DNA of 38,922 bases from an uncultured Pelagibacteraceae bacterium (GTDB taxonomy: Bacteria; Pseudomonadota; Alphaproteobacteria; Pelagibacterales; Pelagibacteraceae), in contig CACEMT010000010.1 of assembly GCA_902560685.1 (NCBI GenBank), forward strand, positions 1-38,922, written 5' to 3'. Under the pieces are notes generated by a model. It worked only from the letters and a program-made list of their open reading frames with translations. It did not search any database and was not told the origin of the DNA. A program made the position numbers and the translations under genes. Shown here piece by piece: positions 28,597 to 38,922 of the stretch (position 1 is its first letter; each line of letters starts with the position of its first letter).

Positions 28597-29997
28597 ATGG
28601 CAGAAAAATTTCAAGCAACTATAATTGGAGGTGGCCCTGGAGGCTATGTTTGTGCAATAAGGTTGGCTCAACTAGGTATTAAAACTGCATGCATTGAATC
28701 CAGAGGAACTCTAGGAGGAACTTGTTTAAATATTGGATGCATACCTTCAAAAAACTTACTAAATTTCTCTGAAAATTTTCACAAAGCTAAAAATTTCTCA
28801 AAAATTGGAATTGAAGTTGGCGAAGTTAAGCTAAATCTTCAAAAAATGATGCAAAATAAGGATAAAGCGGTAATGAATTTGACGAAAGGAGTAGAATTTT
28901 TATTTAAAAAAAATAAAGTAACTTATTTTAAAGGAACTGGTAAATTAAAATCACCATCTGAAATAATAATTATAGATAAAGATAACAAAGAAACAAATAT
29001 TCAATCAGATAATATAATTATAAGTACTGGCTCAGAGCCAGTACCTCTTCCAGGAATTGAATTTGATGAGGAAAAAATAATATCTTCTACTGGAGCTCTA
29101 TCATTAAAATCTGTACCAAAAAAAATGTTAGTTGTTGGTGGAGGATATATTGGTCTAGAAATGGGATCTGTCTGGTCAAGACTAGGGACAGAGGTACATG
29201 TAATTGAATTTTTAGACCATATCACACCAGGCATGGATAAAGAAATTTCAAAAGAATTTATGAAAATTTTAAAAAAACAAGGTTTGAATTTTCATTTAAA
29301 AACTAAAGTTGAAAAAATATCAAAATCAAAAAATGGAGTTATAGTTGAAACTTCAGATAAAGAAGGAAAAAAAATAAAATTTGAAAGTGATGTAGTTTTA
29401 ATTTCTGTAGGTAGAAAGCCTTATACAGAAAATCTAAATATAGAACAAATAGGAATAAAACTAGACGAAAAAAAAAGAATTAAAGTTAATAAAAATTATC
29501 AAACAAATATAAAAAATATTTATGCTATTGGAGATGTTATTGATGGCCCAATGCTAGCCCACAAAGCTGAAGAAGAAGGTATAGCTGTTGCTGAACTAAT
29601 CTCAGGTCAATCAGGTCATGTAAATTATGAAGTTATACCTGGTGTTATTTATACAACACCAGAAGTAGCTTCAGTAGGAAAAACTGAAGAAGAACTTATA
29701 GAAAAAAATCAAAAATATAAAATTGGAAAGTTTCCTTTTATGGCTAATTCAAGAGCAAAAGCAATTGACGAATCAGATGGTTTTGTAAAAATTTTAGCAG
29801 ATGCAACTACAGATAAAGTTTTAGGTGTTCATTTGATAGGCCCTCATGCAGGAGAGTTAATTGCAGAAATGGCAATAGCAATGGAATTTGGGGCTAGCTC
29901 TGAAGATATTGCAAGAACTTGCCATGCTCATCCTACTTTTTCTGAGGCTGTGAAAGAAGCAGCTTTATCAGTAGAAAAAAGACAAATTCACTCGTAG
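28597..29997 (+). CDS. lpd: dihydrolipoyl dehydrogenase (E3)
   Basis: E3 reoxidises the dihydrolipoyl arms of E2 with FAD and NAD+. The 466-residue flavoprotein has the FAD motif GGGPGGYVCA (11-20), the redox-active disulfide Cys43 and Cys48 in GGTCLNIGCIPSK, the NAD motif VVGGGYIGLEMG (about 179-190), AIGDVIDGPMLAHKAEEEG (about 311-329), and the C-terminal His-Glu pair in HAHPTFSEAVKEA. It starts one base after sucB and closes the suc cluster, so it is presumably the E3 of the 2-oxoglutarate complex, possibly shared with pyruvate dehydrogenase and the glycine cleavage system. Confidence 0.98.
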   Translation: MAEKFQATIIGGGPGGYVCAIRLAQLGIKTACIESRGTLGGTCLNIGCIPSKNLLNFSENFHKAKNFSKIGIEVGEVKLNLQKMMQNKDKAVMNLTKGVEFLFKKNKVTYFKGTGKLKSPSEIIIIDKDNKETNIQSDNIIISTGSEPVPLPGIEFDEEKIISSTGALSLKSVPKKMLVVGGGYIGLEMGSVWSRLGTEVHVIEFLDHITPGMDKEISKEFMKILKKQGLNFHLKTKVEKISKSKNGVIVETSDKEGKKIKFESDVVLISVGRKPYTENLNIEQIGIKLDEKKRIKVNKNYQTNIKNIYAIGDVIDGPMLAHKAEEEGIAVAELISGQSGHVNYEVIPGVIYTTPEVASVGKTEEELIEKNQKYKIGKFPFMANSRAKAIDESDGFVKILADATTDKVLGVHLIGPHAGELIAEMAIAMEFGASSEDIARTCHAHPTFSEAVKEAALSVEKRQIHS

Positions 29998-29998
29998 T

Positions 29999-30018
29999 AT
30001 ATTTTCATATGAAAATAT
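29999..30018. promoter_or_regulatory. 20-bp perfect palindrome overlapping the priA start codon
   Basis: Positions 29999-30018 read the same on both strands without a mismatch, with the axis between 30008 and 30009. The palindrome starts two bases after the lpd stop and includes the first two bases of the priA ATG (30017-30019). It could be an operator for a dimeric protein or an RNA hairpin at the translation start. AT-rich composition makes chance plausible; the precise palindromy is directly seen, the function is not. Confidence 0.45.
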
Positions 30019-31974
30019 GAAAATTCCAATTTTATTACCAAATATATTTGATCATCCATTTACCTATAAGTCTTCTGGGAAAACCTAAAATTTGGTGATT
30101 ATGTTGAAGTACCATTTGGAAAAAGTAAAAAAATTGGAATTGTTTGGGATGAATTTGAAAAAAATAATAACAAAAAATATTTATTAAAAAACATAATTAG
30201 AAAATTAGAAATCCCACCTCTTAATTTAGAAACAATTAATTTTTTAAAATGGTTTTCAGAATACAATTTAGTTCCAATAGGTATGTCATTAAAATTACAC
30301 TTATTAAGCAATGAAGCAATTGAGATACAAAATAAAAAAGAATTACAAAAATATAATTTATTTAAAAAACCCAGTAAAATAAAGCTTTCTGACGAACAAT
30401 TAACTTCAGTAAAAGATATAACAAAAAATGATAATAAATTTAGAGTACATGTAATTCAAGGAACAACAGGATCAGGAAAAACAATTGTATATTTTAATAG
30501 TATAAAAAAAAAAATAAATGAAGGTTTTCAGGGTTTGATTCTATTACCTGAAATAGGATTAACTGGGGAATTTCAAAAAAAATTCAAAGAATTTTTTGGT
30601 TTTAATGCTGCTTTATGGCATTCATCAGTAACAAAAAAAAATAAAAAGATCATCTGGAACGGTATTGCTACAGGAAAAATTAAAGTACTAATTGGAGCAA
30701 GATCTTCATTATTTTTACCTTTTTCTAATCTTGGAATAATTATTGTAGATGAAGAACATGACCAATCTTATAAACAAGATGAGGGTATAATTTATAATGC
30801 TAGAGATATGGCTATTTCGAGGGCGTCTTTTGCAAATATACCAATAAATTTAGTTACAGCTGTACCTTCTATAGAAACTTTCAATAATATAAAAAAAGGA
30901 AAATATTTTCATTCAAGAATATATAAAAGGTATTTGGATGCCAGCCTACCAAATCACGAAATTATAAACTTAAATAAAAGTAGTTTAAAAAGTAATCCAT
31001 GGATATCTGATAAAACAATTGAAAAAGTAAAAGAACATTTAGATAAAAAAGACCAAGTACTTTTTTTTGTAAACAGAAGAGGATTCTCTCCTTATGTTCT
31101 TTGTAAAAAATGTCTAAAAGTACATACATGCCCCAATTGTTCTATAAATTTAGTTTACCATAAAAAAAAAGAAAATTTAATTTGTCATTATTGTGGATAC
31201 AAGACAAAATTAATTAGAAAATGTAATGATAGCGAAAATTGTGAATATGTATTTAGCGGTCCAGGTGTTGAAAGAATTTATGAGGAAACTAAAAAAATTT
31301 TTCCAGATAAAAAAATAACTATTTTTTCAAGCGACACAATGAATAAAAAATCTTCTTCAGAAATATTAGAAAAAATAAAAAATAATAAAATTCAAATTTT
31401 GATTGGTACTCAACTTATTTCAAAAGGATTTCATTTCCCAAATTTAAATTGTATAATTGTTGTAGATTTGGATTTAACTTTACAGGGACATGATTTAAGA
31501 TCAGCAGAAAAGAACTTACAATTATATCATCAGTTGTCAGGAAGAGCAGGAAGAGCAGGAAAATTAGCTACAGTATATTTTCAAACTTATAATGTTAAAT
31601 CAAAAGTTGTTTCAGAAATTACAAATGTTAATCCTGATATATTTTTAGAAAAAGAATTAATACTTAGAAAGAAAAATAACTTACCTCCATTTGAAAAATT
31701 TATATCTATTATATTAAGTGGAAAAAATGAAAAAAAAATTGAAACATTCGCTTACAAACTAAAAGACAAGCTAGTTAAGAATTTGAATGCAAAAATATTA
31801 GGACCTGTCATTGCTCCAATATTTAAAATTAATAAAAATTTTAGATTTAGAATACTGATCAGGTCAAAGAAAACACATAAAATACAAAAACAGCTCTCAA
31901 ATATTTTAAGCAATTTTAAAAATGATAGAGAAATAAAACTAGCGGTTGATGTTGACCCAATAAGCTTTAATTAA
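30017..31974 (+). pseudogene. priA: primosomal helicase PriA, interrupted by a one-base frameshift
   Basis: PriA is the 3'-to-5' helicase that restarts collapsed replication forks. The N-terminal start MKIPILLPNIFDHPFTYKSS is encoded from ATG 30017 but reaches TAA at 30086-30088. The remaining protein, KFGDYVEVPFGKSKK onward, continues one frame over from 30088 to 31974. Adding one A to the run at 30080-30083 restores an uninterrupted reading of about 652 residues. The rest looks intact: Walker A GTTGSGKT, DEEH box, eight zinc cysteines (CKKCLKVHTCPNC, CHYC and the downstream KC...NC pair) and helicase motifs through SGRAGRAG. An ATG restart at 30283 would drop the first 89 residues (3'-DNA-binding domain). 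A sequencing or assembly error is at least as likely as a true mutation. The neighbour of atpHAGDC is the usual alphaproteobacterial one. Confidence 0.9.
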
Positions 31975-31996
31975 AGCCCTTAAATTAAGCTTTTTT
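31962..31996 (+). terminator. candidate rho-independent terminator at the end of priA
   Basis: An inverted repeat AAGCTT-T-AATT (31962-31972, one bulged T) pairs with AATTAAGCTT (31983-31992) around a ten-base loop, and a run of six Ts (31991-31996) overlaps the end of the stem. The stem is AT-rich and includes the priA stop codon, so it is weaker than a classical terminator. It would separate priA from the ATP synthase genes. Confidence 0.45.
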
Positions 31997-32080
31997 GCGA
32001 ACGTGTCGCTTGAAGAGATTAATTTCATATGCTAATTAAATCCAACTTTTAGAAAACCTCATAATTAATAAGGATAAAAA

Positions 32081-32638
32081 TTGAGCGACAAAAATAGATT
32101 TTCGGACTCTTCTGCAAAAAGCTATTCTCAAGCGCTTTACGAACTTGCAAATGAGGAAAAAAAAATAAATGATGTTGAAGAGCATGCAGTCTCAATTATT
32201 AAACTTATTTCACAAAGTGAAGATTTTAATTCTCTAATTAAAGATCCAACAAATAAACAAGATGATCAAATAAATTCAATTAATATAATTTTCGAAAGAT
32301 TTAATTTAAATAGTTTGCTAAAGAAATTTTTAAATTTTTTAGTAATGAAAAGAAGATTTTTTTATGTTGAAAAAATTCTAAAAGATTTTGTAATGATTTG
32401 TTCAAAAAACCGTGGAGAAATTTCTGCACAATTAACTGTAGCTAAAAAACTAAACGTAAATGAAATTAATAAAATAAAAGATGAACTGTCACAAAATTTT
32501 GGATCAAATGTTAAATTAAATTATACTTATGATCCAGATTTAATAGGTGGATTAATTATGCAAGTAGAAAGTGTTATGATTGATACATCAATTAAAAATA
32601 AATTACAAAAAATAGAAAATAAAATGATAGAGGCATAA
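32081..32638 (+). CDS. atpH: F1-ATP synthase delta subunit AtpH
   Basis: The delta subunit joins the F1 head to the peripheral b stalk. The 185-residue length fits. The N-terminal six-helix domain begins at SAKSYSQALYELANEEKK, and the C-terminal part ends with the typical DLIGGLIMQVESVMIDTSIKNKLQKIE. The start is a TTG, supported by an AGGA at 32071-32074 six bases upstream; no ATG lies nearby. The preceding 106-base gap holds the end-of-priA inverted repeat and a small GC-rich hairpin (31997-32009), and a promoter for the F1 genes is expected there. The F0 genes are not in this window, as usual for alphaproteobacteria. Confidence 0.96.
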   Translation: MSDKNRFSDSSAKSYSQALYELANEEKKINDVEEHAVSIIKLISQSEDFNSLIKDPTNKQDDQINSINIIFERFNLNSLLKKFLNFLVMKRRFFYVEKILKDFVMICSKNRGEISAQLTVAKKLNVNEINKIKDELSQNFGSNVKLNYTYDPDLIGGLIMQVESVMIDTSIKNKLQKIENKMIEA

Positions 32639-34174
32639 ATGGAAATAAATCCTTCAGAAGTAACAAAAATATTAAAAGAACAGATAAAAAAATTTGGGGA
32701 TAAAGCAGAAGTAACTGAAGTTGGACAAGTTTTATCCGTAGGTGATGGTATTGCGAGAATATACGGTCTAGATAATGTTCAAGCAGGAGAGATGGTCGAA
32801 TTTTCTGACGGTTCAAAAGGTATGGCTTTAAATTTAGAAAGTGACAATGTTGGAGTTGTAATTTTTGGTGACGATAGAGCTGTAAAAGAAGGTGATACAG
32901 TAAAAAGAACAGGAGCAATTGTTGATACCCCTGTGGGAAAAGAATTATTAGGAAGAGTAGTTGATGGGTTAGGAAACCCAATAGATGGCAAAGGTGCACT
33001 AGATAAAAGTATTAAAAAAAGTAGAGTTGAAGTTAAAGCTCCAGGAATAATTCCAAGAAAATCTGTAAATGAGCCAATGCAATCAGGACTTAAATCAGTC
33101 GATAGTTTAGTTCCAATTGGGAGAGGTCAAAGGGAATTAATAATAGGTGATAGACAAACCGGAAAAACTGCAGTTGCCATCGATACTATTATTAATCAGA
33201 AAAAAATAAATGAATCTAATGATGAAAAACAAAAGTTATATTGTATTTATGTTGCAATTGGTCAAAAAAGGTCAACTGTAAGACAAATAGAAAAATCTTT
33301 GGAAGAAGCTGGAGCTATGGAATATACAACTATAGTTGCAGCAACAGCATCAGATGCTGCCCCACTTCAATTTTTAGCCCCATATACTGGGTGTGCTATG
33401 GGAGAATATTTCAGAGACAATGGAATGCATGCATTAATTATTTATGATGATTTGTCTAAGCAAGCAGTTGCATATAGACAAATGTCATTATTATTAAGAA
33501 GACCTCCTGGCAGAGAGGCTTATCCTGGAGACGTTTTTTATTTGCATAGTAGGCTTTTAGAAAGAGCGGCAAAACTTAGTGATGAGCACGGAGGAGGTTC
33601 TCTAACAGCACTTCCAATTATTGAAACACAAGGCGGAGATGTATCTGCTTTTATTCCAACCAATGTTATTTCAATTACTGATGGCCAAATATTTCTTTCA
33701 ACAGATTTATTTAATCAAGGGATTAGACCAGCAATTAATGTTGGTTTATCTGTATCTAGAGTTGGATCTTCAGCTCAAACAAAAGCTATGAAAAAAGTTT
33801 CTGGTTCAATGAAATTGGAATTAGCGCAATATAGAGAAATGGCTGCATTTGCCCAATTTGGATCAGATTTAGATGCCTCAACTCAAAAATTATTAAACAG
33901 AGGTTCAAAATTGACAGAGCTTTTGAAACAAAAACAATATTCACCAATGACAGTTGCGGAACAAGTAATCTCAGTATTTTGTGGAGTTAAAGGATATTTG
34001 GACGATTTAGAACTTAAAGACATATCTTCTTTTGAAAGAAAAATTATTGAAAAATGTAAATCTGAAAAACCAGAAATTTTGGACTCAATTTCTAAATCTG
34101 GAAAATTAGAAGAAGATACTGAAAATTTATTAGTAGAAACTATTAAAGAATTAAAACAAAAATTTAACTCTTAA
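32639..34174 (+). CDS. atpA: F1-ATP synthase alpha subunit AtpA
   Basis: AtpA forms the three non-catalytic nucleotide-binding subunits of F1. The 511-residue protein has the P-loop GDRQTGKT (170-177), the N-terminal beta-barrel with [14 protein letters not shown] (31-44), and the Arg-finger region [17 protein letters not shown] (about 364-380). The length and features match the family closely. Its ATG directly follows the atpH stop. The order delta-alpha-gamma-beta-epsilon is the standard F1 order. Confidence 0.99.
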   Translation: MEINPSEVTKILKEQIKKFGDKAEVTEVGQVLSVGDGIARIYGLDNVQAGEMVEFSDGSKGMALNLESDNVGVVIFGDDRAVKEGDTVKRTGAIVDTPVGKELLGRVVDGLGNPIDGKGALDKSIKKSRVEVKAPGIIPRKSVNEPMQSGLKSVDSLVPIGRGQRELIIGDRQTGKTAVAIDTIINQKKINESNDEKQKLYCIYVAIGQKRSTVRQIEKSLEEAGAMEYTTIVAATASDAAPLQFLAPYTGCAMGEYFRDNGMHALIIYDDLSKQAVAYRQMSLLLRRPPGREAYPGDVFYLHSRLLERAAKLSDEHGGGSLTALPIIETQGGDVSAFIPTNVISITDGQIFLSTDLFNQGIRPAINVGLSVSRVGSSAQTKAMKKVSGSMKLELAQYREMAAFAQFGSDLDASTQKLLNRGSKLTELLKQKQYSPMTVAEQVISVFCGVKGYLDDLELKDISSFERKIIEKCKSEKPEILDSISKSGKLEEDTENLLVETIKELKQKFNS

Positions 34175-34178
34175 AAAT

Positions 34179-36471
<2,293 letters not shown>

Positions 36472-36472
<1 letters not shown>

Positions 36473-36870
36473 TGAGCGAAGAATTTAAAGTTGAAATTGT
36501 AAATCCTGAAAAATCTTTTTTATCTGAAGAAAATGTAACAGAAGTTATAATACCAGCTTTTGAAGGTGAAATGGGAATTTTAAAAGATCATATTTCAATT
36601 ATTTCTTTTTTAAAGCCAGGTATAATAAAAGTTTATTCAAAATCAGAGGAAAAAAAGTATTTTGTTGAAGATGGAATAGTGGAATTTAAAGATAATAATT
36701 TATCAATTTTAACCAGCTCAATTTTTAAAATTTCTGATCTTGACAGAAATAAAATAGATCAAATAGTTAAAGATGCTGAAAAAGAAACTGCAGTCGACAA
36801 TATTGATGATCAAAAAAAATATTTAATTGATCAAAAAATTGAAGTTTTAAAAAATCTAAATTTAAATTAG
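36472..36870 (+). CDS. atpC: F1-ATP synthase epsilon subunit AtpC
   Basis: The epsilon subunit couples rotation to the c-ring and can inhibit ATP hydrolysis. The 132-residue protein has the N-terminal beta-sandwich with VNPEKSFLSEENVTEVIIPAFEGEMGIL in part, the FVEDGIVEFKDN segment, and a shortened helical C-terminus. Its stop overlaps the convergent rppH stop by four bases, leaving no room for a conventional terminator between the two transcripts. Confidence 0.96.
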
Positions 36871-37343
36871 TTTAAGATTTTAGATACTTCCCGTTTAAGG
36901 CTTTTATAAACATTAAGTTTAAAATTTACAGCTATTTTAGGTAAATCTTCTAAATCAATCCATTTCCAATCTAAGAACTCAGGATTTTTAGTTTTTATAT
37001 TTATCTCAGATTCATTTCCAATAAATCTCATAACAAACCATTTTTGTGTTTGACCTTTAAATCTACCTTTCCAAATAATTCCTATTAAATGATCGGGTAA
37101 TATATAAGTTAATTTTTCATCAATTTCATGAATAAACTCCACACTTGCTATACTGGTTTCTTCTTTTAATTCTCTTAAAGCAGCTTCATAATAATTTTCG
37201 TCTCCATCAACACCGCCCTGAGGCATTTGCCAAAAATTTTTTGGATTATCAATTCTTTTTGCAACAAAAATTTTATTTTCTTTATTAAGCAAAACTATTC
37301 CTACTCCTTTTCTTAAGGGTAGGTTTGAAAATTCTTTTTTCAT
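36867..37343 (-). CDS. rppH: RNA pyrophosphohydrolase RppH (Nudix)
   Basis: RppH removes pyrophosphate from 5'-triphosphorylated mRNA and starts decay; relatives hydrolyse dinucleoside polyphosphates. The 158-residue protein has the Nudix box from about 44 to 66 (GGVDGDENYYEAALRELKEE followed by TSI), with the metal-binding REL-EE core. The preceding RKGVGIVLLN and WQMPQGG motifs are typical of the RppH/IalA group. I chose ATG at 37343 over an in-frame TTG one codon upstream. It lies downstream of ctpA in a minus-strand group and ends against atpC. Another Nudix substrate is possible but less likely. Confidence 0.93.
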   Translation of the reverse strand: MKKEFSNLPLRKGVGIVLLNKENKIFVAKRIDNPKNFWQMPQGGVDGDENYYEAALRELKEETSIASVEFIHEIDEKLTYILPDHLIGIIWKGRFKGQTQKWFVMRFIGNESEINIKTKNPEFLDWKWIDLEDLPKIAVNFKLNVYKSLKREVSKILN

Positions 37344-37346
37344 CAA

Positions 37347-38486
37347 TTAACCATTAAGTAATTTAATTGCAAAGTCCAATTGATTATCGGTTTTAGTATT
37401 AATTCTAAAATCATCTGAACTCTCTAAAACTTCTATATCTGGTACTATGCCAGTTCCAGAAATTGATTTTCCTGATGGTAAATAATATTTAGATATAGTT
37501 AGTCTTATGGCACCTTTATTTTTTAATGGTATTATAGATTGAACTGATCCTTTACCATAAGAATTTTCCCCAATCACAATTGCTCTTTTATGTTCCTTGA
37601 GAGCTCCAGCTACAATTTCTGATGCAGAGGCAGATCCATAATTAATTAAAACTATTAAAGTTTTCCCATTTATTATGTCACCTTTTTTTGCAAAGTATTT
37701 TCTATTTTCAGAAGATTTTCTACTTTTTGTAGATACAATTTCTCCGTTATTGAGAAAAAAATCTGATATTTTAACTGCTTGAGATAACAATCCCCCAGGA
37801 TTATTTCTTAAATCAAGTACATATTTATTAATTTTATTTCTTTTAAAATTTTTAATTTTATCTTTTATTTGTTTTGAACTATTTTCGTTAAATGATGTAA
37901 GTCTTATATATCCAACATTTTCATCAATTATTTTTGATTTTACTGATTTAACTTCAATAATTTCTCTTACAATTTTAAAAACTAATGCTTTTTTTACTCC
38001 TTTTCTTCTAACTGTAATTTCTAGACTTGATCCAACCGGACCTCTCATAAGTTCTACTGCTTCTAATAAAGTTTTTCCTTGAACTTGGGTTTCATTTATC
38101 TTCACGATATAATCACCAGCTTTTACCCCTTCTCTTTCTGCAGGTGAGCCATCCATTGGTGTAATAACTTTTACAACACCAAATTCCATACCAACTTCTA
38201 TTCCTAGACCACCAAATTTTCCACTAGTTTCAGTTTCCATTTCTATAAAACTTTCAGGAGACATATAAGCAGAGTAAGGGTCTAAAGATTGTAAGACACC
38301 GTTAATAGCAGCATCCATTGCATCACTTTGGTTAACTTCGTCTACATATTCATTATTTATTTTATCTAGAACTTCTCCAAACAAATCAATTTTATCGTAA
38401 ATGCTTTGATTATTGGCAGCAAAACTCATTCTTGATACAAAAAATGTAATTATGAGAATAGTAATTAATTTAAATTTTTTACTCAT
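37347..38486 (-). CDS. ctpA: carboxy-terminal processing peptidase CtpA (S41)
   Basis: CtpA is a periplasmic serine protease that trims protein C-termini. The 379-residue precursor has a signal peptide (residues 1 to about 24, ending SFA-A), a PDZ domain (about 92-165, beginning FGGLGIEVG), and the S41 catalytic domain. Ser287 in YGSASASEIVAG and Lys312 in YGKGSVQ form the Ser/Lys dyad; their 25-residue spacing matches the plant-type CtpA as I recall it. It overlaps rsfS by four bases (ATGA) and ends three bases before the rppH ATG. Confidence 0.97.
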   Translation of the reverse strand: MSKKFKLITILIITFFVSRMSFAANNQSIYDKIDLFGEVLDKINNEYVDEVNQSDAMDAAINGVLQSLDPYSAYMSPESFIEMETETSGKFGGLGIEVGMEFGVVKVITPMDGSPAEREGVKAGDYIVKINETQVQGKTLLEAVELMRGPVGSSLEITVRRKGVKKALVFKIVREIIEVKSVKSKIIDENVGYIRLTSFNENSSKQIKDKIKNFKRNKINKYVLDLRNNPGGLLSQAVKISDFFLNNGEIVSTKSRKSSENRKYFAKKGDIINGKTLIVLINYGSASASEIVAGALKEHKRAIVIGENSYGKGSVQSIIPLKNKGAIRLTISKYYLPSGKSISGTGIVPDIEVLESSDDFRINTKTDNQLDFAIKLLNG

Positions 38487-38833
38487 ATTATTATTTTTTC
38501 TTTAGGAATTAATTCAGACCATATTTTTTCAAGTTCATAAAATTTTCTTTTTTCTGGATTAAAGATATGAACTATTAAATCTATTCCATCAATCAACTTC
38601 CAGTCATTGCTATTTTGACCTTCAATTTTGCAATTAGCAATTCCATTAATTTTAAACTTTTCTAAAACTTGTTCTGACAGTGCCTGAATATGTCTAGAAG
38701 AAGTACCACTGGCAATAATCATATGGTCTGCTATAGAGGATTTATCTTTTAAATCAATTGATACTATGTCCAAGGCTTTATTCGAATCAAGTGTACTTAT
38801 TATTATTTGTTTTAGATCCGAAATTTTATCCAT
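38483..38833 (-). CDS. rsfS: ribosomal silencing factor RsfS
   Basis: RsfS binds L14 on the 50S subunit and blocks subunit joining during starvation. The 116-residue length is typical, with DIVSIDLKDKSSIADHMIIASGTS (about 19-42), the RHIQALSEQVLEKFK helix, and the C-terminal IDLIVHIFNPEKRKFYELEKIW (about 84-105), the signature of the DUF143/RsfS family. It follows nadD on the minus strand with a 17-base gap, the standard nadD-rsfS pairing, and overlaps ctpA by four bases. Confidence 0.96.
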   Translation of the reverse strand: MDKISDLKQIIISTLDSNKALDIVSIDLKDKSSIADHMIIASGTSSRHIQALSEQVLEKFKINGIANCKIEGQNSNDWKLIDGIDLIVHIFNPEKRKFYELEKIWSELIPKEKIII

Positions 38834-38850
38834 TAATTAAATAAATTTTA

Positions 38851-38922
38851 TCAAATTTTTCTTAATTTAGAAGAAGAAATATTAATTTTTTTAAATTTTA
38901 TAAATATTAATCCTTTTGAATT
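38851..38922 (-). CDS. nadD: 3' end of nicotinate-nucleotide adenylyltransferase NadD (truncated by window edge)
   Basis: Reading the minus strand from the window edge gives 23 residues ending INISSSKLRKI and a TGA at 38851-38853. The ISSS-K-LR-K ending is the conserved C-terminal substrate-binding segment of NadD (IS[ST]T-x-IR), and nadD next to rsfS is the usual order. The catalytic part lies outside the window, so the assignment rests on this tail plus synteny. NadD makes deamido-NAD from nicotinate mononucleotide and ATP. Confidence 0.7.
   Translation of the reverse strand, partial: NSKGLIFIKFKKINISSSKLRKI

Noticed and set aside
30283..31974. PriA as a complete protein starting at the ATG 30283
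   Set aside because: The upstream 89 residues of the 3'-DNA-binding domain are clearly encoded across the frameshift, so this ATG is internal.
37344..37346. TTG start for rppH one codon before the ATG
   Set aside because: The adjacent ATG at 37343 is the simpler start and no ribosome-binding evidence favours TTG.

Overview
The window is a dense, AT-rich, streamlined alphaproteobacterial chromosome segment, almost certainly from the marine SAR11 clade (Pelagibacterales, 'Candidatus Pelagibacter'-like). The reasons are very low GC, near-absent intergenic DNA, many start/stop overlaps, a DmdA almost like that of Pelagibacter as I remember it, the alphaproteobacterial order priA-atpHAGDC, and a GC-rich structured leader in front of ffh of the kind reported in Pelagibacter.

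Layout. 1-2978 (+): the tail of an unidentified gene, an MFS transporter, a membrane-anchored alpha/beta hydrolase and an unidentified secreted protein. 2971-4712 (-): ftsY and dapF. 4713-4869: a divergent intergenic region with a structured RNA leader. 4870-7913 (+): ffh, rpsP, trmD, rplS (SRP and ribosome genes; rimM is absent from its usual place). 7925-11032: leuCDB. 11059-15572: the DMSP demethylation genes dmdC-dmdB-dmdA. 15588-16583: asd. 16583-29997: a TCA-cycle supercluster, sdhCDAB-mmsA-mdh-sucCD-sucAB-lpd. 30017-31974: priA, split by a one-base frameshift in an A run. 32081-36870: the F1 part of ATP synthase, atpHAGDC. 36867-38922 (-): rppH, ctpA, rsfS and the 3' end of nadD.

How the genes work together. 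Plus-strand genes from ffh to lpd run about 25 kb with no gap above 34 bp, so translation, leucine synthesis, sulfur and C1 gain from DMSP, and oxidative carbon metabolism may be linked by read-through transcription. DmdA passes a DMSP methyl group to tetrahydrofolate, and DmdB and DmdC process the methylmercaptopropionate product. MmsA feeds acyl-CoA into central metabolism, the suc/sdh/mdh enzymes run the succinyl-CoA-to-oxaloacetate arc of the TCA cycle, and the ATP synthase F1 genes follow priA.

Most notable observations: (1) the succinate dehydrogenase anchor subunits both lack the axial haem-b histidines while keeping the quinone-site residues, which predicts a haem-less complex II; (2) a GC-rich ffh leader with mutually exclusive helices and a possible pseudoknot; (3) a frameshifted priA preceded by a 20-bp perfect palindrome; (4) ribosomal proteins S16 and L19 with similar charged C-terminal tails. 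No tRNA, rRNA, CRISPR array, insertion sequence or prophage was seen, and apart from the features listed no gene-free stretch exceeds about 160 bases.
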